From NCBI GenBank assembly GCA_014860725.1, contig JACZJD010000676.1, forward strand, positions 1 through 7,236: 7,236 bases of DNA. The letters are read 5' to 3'. This DNA comes from Aquamicrobium sp. GTDB lineage: Bacteria; Pseudomonadota; Alphaproteobacteria; Rhizobiales; Rhizobiaceae. The translations under genes were made by a program, and so were the position numbers. The notes beneath the pieces were generated by a model. The model worked only from the letters and a program-made list of their open reading frames with translations. It had not been told where the DNA came from and made no database searches. This document shows positions 1-5,814 of this stretch, one piece after another. The first letter of the stretch is position 1. Each line of letters begins with the position of its first letter.

Positions 1-145
1 CGAGTCCGGCGAGGCGGTCGCCGACCTGCTCATCGAGCTGGCCCGCGACGCCGGCGCGACGCTGATCGTCGCCACGCACGACACACGCCTGATCGGCCGG
101 CTCGGCCGCACCCTGCGGCTGGAAAACGGCCGCGTCGGCGACTGA
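1..145 (+). CDS. ABC transporter ATP-binding protein, C-terminal end (5' truncated)
   Basis: Only the last 47 codons are in the window; the frame is open from base 2 and stops at TGA 143-145. The visible protein matches the end of a LolD/MacB-type nucleotide-binding domain. It begins just after where the D-loop would lie (ESGEAVADLL), then has a hydrophobic beta strand and the H-loop (TLIVATHD, with the switch histidine at visible residue 26), and ends in a short LRLENGRV strand. This small ATPase class works as a cytoplasmic homodimer driving an FtsX/MacB-type permease, and such a permease starts 12 bp downstream, so the two almost certainly form one transporter and one transcript. Walker A, Walker B and the signature motif lie outside the window, so the subfamily rests on the tail and the neighbour. 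The substrate is not shown by this fragment. Confidence 0.88.
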   Translation, partial: ESGEAVADLLIELARDAGATLIVATHDTRLIGRLGRTLRLENGRVGD

Positions 146-157
146 GGGAGACGGCCG

Positions 158-1450
158 GTGCTGCACTTCATCCTTGCCGACCTCGCCCGCAACCGCGTCG
201 GCGTCGTCATCCTCGTGCTTCTGGTCGCGCTGGCGACCGCGCTCGGCGTGGCTGTCACGCTGCAGGAGCGGGCGCTGCGGCTGGGCAGCGCGCGGGCGGC
301 CGCGCCCTTCGATCTGGTGATCGGCGCGCCCGGCAGCGAAACCCAGCTCGTGCTTTCCTCCGTCTTCCTCCAGCCCGCGCCGCTGCCGCTGATGCCGCCA
401 GGCGTGCTTGCCGCGCTGCGCGCCGACCCGCGCGTCGAGGCCGCGGTGCCGGTCGGCTTCGGCGACTTCGTCGAGACCCACCCCGTCGTCGGCACCACGA
501 GCGACGCCATCGCCATGCTCGGCGGTCTGAGCGAGGGCACGGGCTTCGACCATTTCGGCGACGCGGTTGCCGGCGCGCAGGTCGGGCGCGCCGTCGGCTC
601 CACCTTCCGGCCGTTCCACGGCAATGCCGGCGAGGCGGGCGAGGTGCATGCGGAGGTCGAATACCGCATCGTCGGCCGCCTCGCGCCGACCGGCACGCCG
701 TGGGACCGCGCCATCCTCGTCCCGATCCAGGCCGTATGGGACGTCCATGCCGACCACGGCCACGAGGAGGGCGGGGAGGAGAGCCATGCCGACGAGGAGG
801 AAGGCCATGAGCACGGCGAGGAGGGGCACGGCCACGCCGATGAGCATGACCATGACCACGAAGGCGCGTTCGCCTCGCGGCCCGTCGACGAGGCGGCGCT
901 GGCGGGGAACGACAATCCCGGCGTTCCGGCCATCGTCGTCAAGCCCAAGACCCTGGCCGACGCCTACAATCTGCGCCAGCAGTACCGCGCCGACGACACG
1001 CTCGCCGTCTTCCCGGCCGAGGTGCTGACGAGGCTCTACGGCACGCTGGGCGATGCGCGGCGCGTGCTGTCGGTCGTGGCCGCGGGCGCGCAGGCGCTGG
1101 TGGCGGCCGCCATCCTGATGGTCGTCGCCGTCCACGTGCTGCAACGCCGCCGCCAGATCGGGGCGCTCAGGGCCTTCGGCGCGCCGCGCGCCGTGGTGCT
1201 GGCCATCGTCTGGCTGGAGGCGTTCATCGTGCTTCTCGCCGGCCTGCTGCTGGGCTTCGCCGTCGGTTATGCCGGCGTGCGCGTCCTGTCGCACCGGCTC
1301 GGCGAGGCGAGCGGCATCGCCATGCCGGTCGAGTTCCAGCCGGCCGATGGCTGGATGCTCCTCGTCTTCCTGTCCCTGACGGCGCTGGTGACGCTGGTGC
1401 CCGCCCTGATCGCCTACCGGCAGTCCCCGGCGCAGGCCCTGCGCGCGTAA
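158..1450 (+). CDS. FtsX/MacB-family ABC transporter permease with His-rich periplasmic insert
   Basis: 430-aa inner-membrane permease starting at GTG 158, preceded by GGGAG at 146-150 directly after the ATPase stop. Topology is typical of the family: TM1 at about residues 15-34, a large periplasmic domain at about 35-303, then three TM segments at about 305-328, 346-373 and 399-420. After TM2 comes the family's cytoplasmic coupling motif, RRRQIGALRAFGAPRAVV (330-347). The periplasmic domain carries an insert at residues 197-235 with 11 His and 17 Asp/Glu in 39 residues, as in proteins that bind zinc, nickel or copper loosely. I recall FtsX-like permeases with such inserts near DUF2796 (ZrgA-like) and DUF3299 proteins in zinc-uptake loci of the Vibrio zrg type, but neither partner is in the window. 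Family assignment is firm; a metal substrate is inference. MacB-like efflux or lipoprotein release are alternatives. Confidence 0.88.
   Translation: MLHFILADLARNRVGVVILVLLVALATALGVAVTLQERALRLGSARAAAPFDLVIGAPGSETQLVLSSVFLQPAPLPLMPPGVLAALRADPRVEAAVPVGFGDFVETHPVVGTTSDAIAMLGGLSEGTGFDHFGDAVAGAQVGRAVGSTFRPFHGNAGEAGEVHAEVEYRIVGRLAPTGTPWDRAILVPIQAVWDVHADHGHEEGGEESHADEEEGHEHGEEGHGHADEHDHDHEGAFASRPVDEAALAGNDNPGVPAIVVKPKTLADAYNLRQQYRADDTLAVFPAEVLTRLYGTLGDARRVLSVVAAGAQALVAAAILMVVAVHVLQRRRQIGALRAFGAPRAVVLAIVWLEAFIVLLAGLLLGFAVGYAGVRVLSHRLGEASGIAMPVEFQPADGWMLLVFLSLTALVTLVPALIAYRQSPAQALRA
746..862 (+). other. Segment encoding a His/Asp/Glu-rich periplasmic insert (residues 197-235 of the permease)
   Basis: 28 of 39 residues are His, Asp or Glu, with repeated HxH and HADE units (for example GHEHGEEGHGHADEH). 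The two HADE units suggest growth by internal duplication. It lies inside the periplasmic domain between TM1 and TM2. Inserts of this composition occur in zinc and nickel transport proteins (ZnuA, ZIP and CDF loops), where they act as metal-buffering loops. Metal binding is inferred from composition only. Confidence 0.75.
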
Positions 1451-1520
1451 AGGCCTTTTCCGCGTCCGAATCTTCCAGAAGCCGTCCGGGCCGCCGGTCG
1501 CGCCTTTCGGCCGATGGTCG

Positions 1521-1549
1521 TTGCGGCTGCCGGAGCGCCGGGCTATCTA
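1521..1549 (+). promoter_or_regulatory. Possible sigma70-type promoter of the AI-2E family gene
   Basis: TTGCGG at 1521-1526 is separated by 17 bp from TATCTA at 1544-1549. Read one base earlier, CTATCT matches the rhizobial -10 CTATAT at five of six positions. The -35 element is poor (only TTG conserved). It lies about 60 bp upstream of the ATG at 1609, in the 158-bp gap after the permease gene, so it would let the membrane-protein gene be expressed apart from the ABC operon. The rest of the gap holds only a perfect AAAGGCCTTT palindrome (1449-1458) over the permease stop codon. Confidence 0.3.
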
Positions 1550-1608
1550 TTCCAGGACGCTCGGCGGGCGCACCCTTCGGAGGCGGACCAGGGAGGCGGA
1601 AAAGGTTC

Positions 1609-2676
1609 ATGTCGACGCCCTCCCTTCAGGAGGTGAGCTTCATCGCGGTGGTCGTGCTCGTCACGGCGGCCTTCGTGTGGCTGCTCCTGCCCTTCTACGG
1701 CGCCGTGCTGTGGGCCGTCATCCTCGCGATCCTGTTCAATCCGCTGCAACGCAGGCTGGAGCGGCGGCTCGGCGGTCGCCGCAATCTCGCGGCCACGCTC
1801 AGCCTGCTCACCTGCATCTGCATCGTGGTGCTGCCCGGCTCGCTGATCCTGGCGTCGCTCGCTCAGGAGGCGACCAGCCTCTACACTCGCATCAACACGC
1901 GCGAATTCGACCTCGCCGCGCTTCTGGAGCGGTTCCGCAGCCTCCTGCCCGACTTCGTCCTCGAGGCGCTGGCGACGCTCGACCTCGGCACATTCGAGGA
2001 GATCCAGACGCGCCTGACGTCGCTGCTTGGACAGACAGCGCAGGCCATCGCCACGCGGGCGGTGTCGATCGGGCAGGGGACGGCCCAGCTCTTAATCAGC
2101 CTCGGCGTGATGCTTTACGTGCTGTTCTTCCTGTTCCGCGACGGGCCGGGCATCGCCATCGCGATCCGCAAGGCGAGCCCGCTGAGCGAGCATCACACGG
2201 AATACATACTGGGCAAGTTCAGCGCCGTGGTGAAGGCCACTGTCAAGGGCAACGTCATCATCGCCGTGATCCAGGGCGCCATCGGCGGCGTCGCGTTCTG
2301 GCTGCTCGGCATCGAGGGTGCGCTGCTGTGGGGCGTGCTGATGGCGGTGCTGTCGCTGCTGCCGGCCGTCGGCGCCTTTCTCGTCTGGGCGCCGGTCGCG
2401 GTCTATCTCCTGCTGTCGGGCCAGTATCTGAAAGGCGTGATCCTGCTTCTGATCGGCACGCTGATCATCAGCCTGATCGACAATCTCCTGCGCCCGCCCC
2501 TGGTCGGCAAGGGCACGCGGCTGCCCGACTACGTGGTGCTCGTCTCCACCCTCGGCGGCCTGTCGCTGTTCGGCATGAACGGCTTCGTCGTCGGCCCGTT
2601 GATCGCGGCGCTGTTCATCGCGGTCTGGTCGCTGTTCGCCGACGGCCAGATGCGCTCGCAGCGCGAGGAAGGGTAA
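1609..2676 (+). CDS. AI-2E family transporter (PerM/YhhT-like integral membrane protein)
   Basis: 355 aa, the usual length for this family. ATG 1609 is preceded by GGGAGG at 1591-1596, a 12-nt spacing that is slightly long. N-terminal hydrophobic segments lie at about residues 10-43 and 62-85, followed by a polar stretch at about 90-155 and then a dense hydrophobic C-terminal half. Family hallmarks are LLPAVGAFLVWAPVAVYLL (250-268), the loop DNLLRPPLVGKG (291-302) and GGLSLFGMNGFVVGP (316-330). The family name comes from E. coli TqsA, reported as an autoinducer-2 exporter; other members were linked to ion or solute export, so AI-2 should not be assumed here. No luxS is in the window. It follows the ABC permease gene after 158 bp and converges on the glycosyltransferase gene with 7 bp between stops. 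Family certain, substrate unknown. Confidence 0.93.
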   Translation: MSTPSLQEVSFIAVVVLVTAAFVWLLLPFYGAVLWAVILAILFNPLQRRLERRLGGRRNLAATLSLLTCICIVVLPGSLILASLAQEATSLYTRINTREFDLAALLERFRSLLPDFVLEALATLDLGTFEEIQTRLTSLLGQTAQAIATRAVSIGQGTAQLLISLGVMLYVLFFLFRDGPGIAIAIRKASPLSEHHTEYILGKFSAVVKATVKGNVIIAVIQGAIGGVAFWLLGIEGALLWGVLMAVLSLLPAVGAFLVWAPVAVYLLLSGQYLKGVILLLIGTLIISLIDNLLRPPLVGKGTRLPDYVVLVSTLGGLSLFGMNGFVVGPLIAALFIAVWSLFADGQMRSQREEG

Positions 2677-2683
2677 ACCGGCC

Positions 2684-3832
2684 TCAGACCGGGTCTTCGA
2701 GCTCCGATATGCGGGTGCCGATGGTCATCGTGTTGCCGCGCCACTCGAATTCGCCGACCGTCCAGCTTCGGAACCACACGATCGGCATCACCAGATCGCG
2801 CACCAGCATCGCCGGCAGCGAAAGCGGCGACATGTGCCAGTTCTTCGCGTAGGCAAGCGCGAGCTCCGGCAGGTAGATCGCCGCCAGAACGAATGCGCCC
2901 ATCGTGACGAGGCTTTCATCCCCGAGCGCCGCCGCGCCCGAGGCGAGGACGAGCGGAGGGATGGCGCCGAGCAGGATCTCCGGCGCGAAGAAGGAGGGAA
3001 AGGTCACGCGGCGCAGCCGCGCCCAGCGGCGCTGCCGCATCCAGATTTCGCGGAAGCTCCTGTGCCCCAGCGGCTGCTCGAAGGGCGAGGCGACCAGATG
3101 GACCTTCAGCCCGAGACGATTGACGAGCTTGGTCGCCGCCGCGTCCTCGGCGATCTCCGCGGCCAGCGCCCCGATGCCGCCATTGGCGTCGAGAAGCGGC
3201 TTGTACCACAGCATGCTCTTGCCCTGGGCGAAGCCGAAGCCCGTGGCTTCACCGGCATATTGCCATCGGGCCTGATGCGTGTTGAGGAAGGCGCATTCGA
3301 CCTCGGCCCAGAAGCTGCCGGGGCGCGTGCCGAGCGGGGTGGAGCAGACGAGGCCGGTATCCTTCTTCCGTGCCGTCATCAGATGGCGCACATAGTCGGG
3401 CGGCATCAGCACGTTGGAATCGGCCAGTATCACCCAGTCGAAGCGCGCCGACGTCCAGCCCTTGACGCAATTGTTGAGCTTCGGGTTGGCGCTGATGCGG
3501 TCGTCGCCGACGAGCACGCGCGCCGGAACCGCGGGATGGGCCGCCATCGCCGCCTCGATCTCGGCGATGATCGGGTCCGCTTCGTCGGCGACGCAGAAGA
3601 TCAGTTCGTACTCGTCCCATTCGATCCTGAATGCATGGCGCAGGGTCTCGCGGGAAAACGGCTCGATCCCGCGGACCGGGACGACGATGGAAACGGGCGG
3701 CCTGACCGCCGCCGCACCGGCCTCCGCGCCGCTCGGGGAAAGCCTCCATGCCGCGATGAGAATGCTTATCAGATTTGCGAGAATCAGCGCCGCAGAGATG
3801 AGAAAGAGAATTTCAGCCATGAGAACCCGCAT
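2684..3832 (-). CDS. Membrane glycosyltransferase, GT21 (ceramide-glucosyltransferase-like)
   Basis: 382 aa from ATG 3832; ATG 3820 (378 aa) is the alternative. The frame is open to 4030, but that extension is Pro/Arg/Cys-rich and unlike the family, so I reject it. AAGTGG lies 5 nt before ATG 3832. Domains: TM anchor at about residues 9-28; GT-A strand VSIVVPVRG (47-55); D1 region ADEADP (82-87); D2 DSN (138-140); GKSM (204-207); D3 EDAAATK with D230; (Q/R)XXRW as RQRRW (266-270); C-terminal hydrophobic segments at about 284-304, 307-329 and 339-354. The order D1-D2-D3-(Q/R)XXRW is the GT21 signature of ceramide glucosyltransferase. In Agrobacterium and Mesorhizobium, GT21 enzymes (Pgt) make glycosyl-diacylglycerols, so a lipid glycosyltransferase using UDP-sugar at the inner membrane is likely. 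Hopanoid-associated HpnI is a related alternative. Acceptor and sugar are inference. Confidence 0.9.
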   Translation of the reverse strand: MRVLMAEILFLISAALILANLISILIAAWRLSPSGAEAGAAAVRPPVSIVVPVRGIEPFSRETLRHAFRIEWDEYELIFCVADEADPIIAEIEAAMAAHPAVPARVLVGDDRISANPKLNNCVKGWTSARFDWVILADSNVLMPPDYVRHLMTARKKDTGLVCSTPLGTRPGSFWAEVECAFLNTHQARWQYAGEATGFGFAQGKSMLWYKPLLDANGGIGALAAEIAEDAAATKLVNRLGLKVHLVASPFEQPLGHRSFREIWMRQRRWARLRRVTFPSFFAPEILLGAIPPLVLASGAAALGDESLVTMGAFVLAAIYLPELALAYAKNWHMSPLSLPAMLVRDLVMPIVWFRSWTVGEFEWRGNTMTIGTRISELEDPV

Positions 3833-3840
3833 TCGCGCCA

Positions 3841-3857
3841 CTTCACGGGTCGTGAAG
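3841..3857 (-). promoter_or_regulatory. Perfect palindrome at the glycosyltransferase start (operator or mRNA hairpin)
   Basis: Read on the minus strand this is CTTCACG-ACC-CGTGAAG: two 7-bp arms that pair perfectly around 3 nt, ending 8 nt before the ATG at 3832. The second arm supplies part of the only plausible ribosome-binding sequence (AAGTGG). It could be a dimeric repressor operator or an RNA hairpin occluding the ribosome site. It matches no operator I can name with confidence. Confidence 0.5.
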
Positions 3858-4082
3858 CGTGTCTTGCGACCTGACGCCGGTTGAAGTCGGCTGAGCACAC
3901 CACCTTTGTGTGTCAGTTCCACGACAGGAAGGACGGAGTTCCGTCGCCCGCAGGGGCGAAGCGGCAGCGCGTGTGGACAACCGGGAAGCGAGATGCCAGC
4001 CGGAACCCCGCTCCTGGGCAGGATGGTCAATCCGGGTTCCGCGTGGATCGGTTCCAGATGACCGGCAGCAGGCCCGGAAATC
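3858..4082. other. Gene-free stretch between tRNA-Val and the glycosyltransferase gene, with short inverted repeats
   Basis: No credible gene on either strand: the open frames here are shadows or antisense to the tRNA. It holds four short inverted repeats: CGGAACCC at 4001-4008 with GGGTTCCG at 4034-4041; GACGGA at 3932-3937 with TCCGTC at 3940-3945; CGCCC at 3945-3949 with GGGCG at 3954-3958; and CACAC at 3896-3900 with GTGTG at 3908-3912. None is followed by a T run, so no intrinsic terminator for the tRNA transcript is evident. I see no good -35/-10 pair for the glycosyltransferase gene, so it may be expressed from the tRNA transcript or from a promoter of another class. Confidence 0.5.
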
Positions 4083-4157
4083 TGGTGGGCGCGACAGGGA
4101 TTGAACCTGTGACCCCACCCGTGTGAAGGGTGTGCTCTCCCGCTGAGCTACGCGCCC
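4083..4157 (-). tRNA. tRNA-Val (anticodon CAC)
   Basis: The full cloverleaf can be drawn on the minus strand. The acceptor stem is GGGCGCG (4157-4151) pairing with CGCGCCC (4093-4087). The D-arm is GCTC/GAGC. The anticodon stem is CACCC/GGGTG with loop TTCACAC, giving U33 and anticodon CAC, which reads GUG valine codons. The T-arm is ACAGG/CCTGT with loop TTCAATC. Discriminator A and an encoded CCA complete the 3' end (4086-4083), for 75 nt in total. It lies downstream of gph on the same strand, with its own promoter between. No duplicate of its 3' end is visible nearby, so nothing suggests use as an integration site here. Confidence 0.97.
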
Positions 4158-4185
4158 GATCGCGGGGCTGGCTGCATGTCGGCGA

Positions 4186-4201
4186 GGTTCCGTGCGGAAC
4201 C
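4186..4201 (-). promoter_or_regulatory. Hairpin in the 5' leader of the tRNA-Val transcript
   Basis: On the minus strand it reads GGTTCCG-CA-CGGAACC, a 7-bp inverted repeat with a 2-nt centre (a 4-nt loop if the last pair opens). It lies between the promoter and the mature 5' end, 28 nt ahead of the tRNA. It could be a processing or leader-stability element, or a protein site. The same GGTTCC core recurs at 4001-4008, 4034-4041 and 4050-4055. Confidence 0.45.
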
Positions 4202-4239
4202 GCTACCGCCTCGACAGGGCCGGCCGCGAAAGTGCCGCG

Positions 4240-4269
4240 ATATAAGGGAGCCGCGGCCTCGAAGTCAAG
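4240..4269 (-). promoter_or_regulatory. Sigma70 promoter of tRNA-Val
   Basis: On the minus strand the -35 element is CTTGAC/TTGACT at 4269-4263 and the -10 is TTATAT at 4245-4240, with exactly 17 bp between TTGACT and TTATAT. This is close to the rhizobial CTTGAC-N17-CTATAT consensus and is the best promoter in the window. The first transcribed base should be near 4233, giving a leader of about 76 nt. The GC-rich discriminator (CGCGGC) after the -10 is typical of stable-RNA promoters under stringent control. The -35 starts only 6 bp past the gph stop codon. Confidence 0.8.
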
Positions 4270-4275
4270 GACGTA

Positions 4276-4959
4276 TCAGCGCGCGAGCGCGGCCAGAAGC
4301 TCCCCGGTCATCTCGACGGTCAGCTCGTCGAAATGCGAGATGATGCGCGACGGCGCGAATTCGCGGACGTGCCGGTCGGTATAGCCGAAATCGACGGCGA
4401 CGACGGGAATGCCCGCGGCCTTGGCCGTGTCGATGTCGGTGCGCGAATCGCCGACCATCACCGCGCGCGCCGGGTCGCCGCCGGCCATCCGGATCGTCTC
4501 GAGGAGATGGCGGGGGTCGGGCTTGCGGAAGGCGAAGATGTCGGCGCCGCAGATCGCGGCGAAGCGCGGGGTAAGATCGAGCGCCCCGATCAGCGCGGTC
4601 GACAGCCGCTCGTACTTGTTGGTGCACACCGCCGCGATGAAGCCGGCCGCCTCCAGCCGGTCGAGCGCGGCGACGACGCCCGGATAGGGGCGGGACTGGC
4701 CCGGCATGTTGCCGCCATAGTGGTCGAGAAACACCGCCTGCAGCTCGTCGAGCCGTTCCGGCGTCAGGATCTGCTGCTGCGAGGCGAAGGCGCGCTCGAG
4801 CATCACCCGGCCGCCCATGCCGACGAAGCGCCTGAGCTCGGCCGCCTCGGCCGTCTTCAGGCCGGCGCATTCGAGGCAGTGGTTGAGGCTCGAAAGCAGA
4901 TCCGGCGCGGTGTCGACGAGTGTGCCGTCGAGATCGAAGACGACGATGGGGCGGGGCAT
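4276..4959 (-). CDS. gph: Phosphoglycolate phosphatase (HAD superfamily)
   Basis: 227 aa, the normal size. It hydrolyses 2-phosphoglycolate, made by oxidative DNA damage repair or Rubisco oxygenation, to glycolate in the cytoplasm with Mg2+. All four HAD motifs are present: I, VVFDLDGTLVDTAPDL with nucleophile D9 and acid D11; II, T113 in VCTNKYERL; III, K146 in FRKPDP; IV, GDSRTDI with D171 and D175. A helical cap lies at about residues 16-85. The phrase DTAPDL with the CTNK motif is typical of Gph rather than other HAD phosphatases. The start is ATG 4959, because motif I must sit near the N-terminus; AGGAGA at 4977-4972 lies 12 nt upstream. The frame stays open to 5616, but that is antisense to rpiA. 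It is divergent from rpiA and no terminator separates it from tRNA-Val downstream. Strict substrate specificity is inferred from the family. Confidence 0.95.
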   Translation of the reverse strand: MPRPIVVFDLDGTLVDTAPDLLSSLNHCLECAGLKTAEAAELRRFVGMGGRVMLERAFASQQQILTPERLDELQAVFLDHYGGNMPGQSRPYPGVVAALDRLEAAGFIAAVCTNKYERLSTALIGALDLTPRFAAICGADIFAFRKPDPRHLLETIRMAGGDPARAVMVGDSRTDIDTAKAAGIPVVAVDFGYTDRHVREFAPSRIISHFDELTVEMTGELLAALAR

Positions 4960-4993
4960 GGGGCGGTCCGTTCTCCTGCGGTGGCGCGTCCTG

Positions 4994-5022
4994 CGATAGC
5001 CCCTGATGCCGGCGGGGGCAAG
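4994..5022 (-). promoter_or_regulatory. Probable promoter of gph
   Basis: On the minus strand CTTGCC (5022-5017), 17 bp, then CTATCG (4999-4994). These match the rhizobial consensus CTTGAC-N17-CTATAT at five of six and four of six positions. Transcription would start near 4987, giving a leader of about 28 nt that contains the AGGAGA ribosome site. It lies within the 133-bp divergent region shared with rpiA. Confidence 0.55.
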
Positions 5023-5035
5023 CGTGCATCGGGGA

Positions 5036-5055
5036 CTTTGCCGGAGGCCGCAAAG
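5036..5055. promoter_or_regulatory. Inverted repeat in the gph-rpiA divergent region
   Basis: CTTTGC (5036-5041) is mirrored by GCAAAG (5050-5055) around 8 nt; with one bulged base the stem extends as CGG/CCG. It lies 37 bp before the rpiA start and upstream of the gph promoter, a sensible place for a regulator of either gene. A weak rpiA promoter (TTTGCC 5037-5042, 17 bp, TAGGAC 5060-5065) would overlap it. No regulator can be named. Confidence 0.3.
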
Positions 5056-5092
5056 CTGGTAGGACGCCGCAGGACTTGCGAAGGCAGGACAG

Positions 5093-5794
5093 ATGGACGC
5101 CAGACAGTTGAAGATCGAGGCCGCGCGCACCGCGCTCTCCCACGTCGAGGACGGGATGCGGCTCGGCATCGGCACCGGCTCCACTGCCGAGGAGTTCGTG
5201 CGGCTGCTCGCCGCGCGCATCGGCGAGGAGGGGCTTTCCGTGACCGGCGTGCCCACCTCCGAGCGCACCGCCGATCTGTGCCGGGCGCTCGGCGTGCCGC
5301 TCGCCACGCTGGACGAGCTGCCCGAGCTCGACCTGACCATCGACGGAGCGGACGAGATCGACCCCCGCCTGTCGCTCGTCAAGGGCGGCGGCGGCGCGCT
5401 GCTGCGCGAGAAGATCGTCGCGGCCGCCTCGGCGCGCATGGTGGTGATCGCCGATTCCTCCAAGGTGGTGGAGACGCTCGGCCGCTTCCCGCTGCCGGTC
5501 GAGGTGAACCCGTTCGGCCTGAAGTCAACCGGGATCGCCATCGCCAAGGCCGCCGCGCGGCTCGGCCTCGAAGGGCCGCTGACGCTCAGGATGGCCGGCG
5601 ACACGCCCTTCGTCACGGATGGCGGCCACTACATCTTCGACGCATCTTTTGGCCGCATTCCCGATCCACAAGCGCTCGGCGATGCCCTCCACGCCATCCC
5701 CGGCGTGGTTGAGCACGGCCTGTTTCTCGGACTGGCGGACACCGCGATCGTCGCGGACGCCGGCGGCGTCAGGACGCTGCGCGCCGCAAGCTAA
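5093..5794 (+). CDS. rpiA: Ribose-5-phosphate isomerase A
   Basis: 233 aa. It interconverts ribose 5-phosphate and ribulose 5-phosphate in the non-oxidative pentose phosphate pathway, in the cytoplasm and usually as a dimer or tetramer. Family motifs are all present: phosphate loop [11 protein letters not shown] (25-35), VPTSERTA (53-60), [11 protein letters not shown] (80-90) with D84 and D87, [11 protein letters not shown] (97-107) with K97 and the catalytic base E106, and VEVNPFG (136-142). These correspond to D81, D84, K94 and E103 of the E. coli enzyme. ATG 5093 is supported by AAGG at 5081-5084 and by the typical start [11 protein letters not shown]. It is divergent from gph, and the DUF2059 gene follows after 20 bp, so those two are probably co-transcribed up to the terminator at 6425-6454. 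The assignment is not in doubt. Confidence 0.97.
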   Translation: MDARQLKIEAARTALSHVEDGMRLGIGTGSTAEEFVRLLAARIGEEGLSVTGVPTSERTADLCRALGVPLATLDELPELDLTIDGADEIDPRLSLVKGGGGALLREKIVAAASARMVVIADSSKVVETLGRFPLPVEVNPFGLKSTGIAIAKAAARLGLEGPLTLRMAGDTPFVTDGGHYIFDASFGRIPDPQALGDALHAIPGVVEHGLFLGLADTAIVADAGGVRTLRAAS

Positions 5795-5814
5795 CTCAAG
5801 GAGTTTCCACACCC

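Noticed and set aside
567..1028. 153-aa open frame inside the permease gene
   Set aside because: Frame-shifted translation of the His-rich and flanking codons, giving Arg/Ser/Thr low complexity.
1449..1458. AAAGGCCTTT palindrome at the permease stop codon as a terminator
   Set aside because: The arms are directly adjacent with no loop and the stem would be too short; only a T4 run follows.
1609..2676. Naming the gene as an autoinducer-2 exporter
   Set aside because: The family label is inherited from one E. coli member; the family is broad and nothing here indicates AI-2.
1521..2852. 443-aa open frame overlapping the AI-2E family gene
   Set aside because: Same-strand shifted-frame shadow rich in Arg, Ala and His with no hydrophobic or domain pattern, common in high-GC DNA.
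3932..3958. Two adjacent hairpins (GACGGA/TCCGTC and CGCCC/GGGCG) as terminator of the tRNA transcript
   Set aside because: Stems of five or six pairs, 125 nt past the tRNA, and no T run on the minus strand.
3833..4030. N-terminal extension of the glycosyltransferase to ATG 4030
   Set aside because: The added 66 residues are Pro/Arg/Cys-rich, unlike the family, and precede what should be the N-terminal membrane anchor.
4083..4157. tRNA-Val as an attachment site of an integrated element
   Set aside because: No integrase gene and no second copy of the tRNA 3' end in the window; the flanking genes look like ordinary chromosome.
4960..5616. Upstream extension of the gph reading frame to a 446-aa protein
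   Set aside because: It is antisense to rpiA, is Ser/Ala/Arg-rich without domain features, and would place HAD motif I 200 residues into the protein; ATG 4959 gives the normal family length.
4333..5712. 459-aa open frame spanning gph and rpiA
   Set aside because: It is antisense to gph and out of frame in rpiA, crosses their control region, and has Arg-rich shadow composition.
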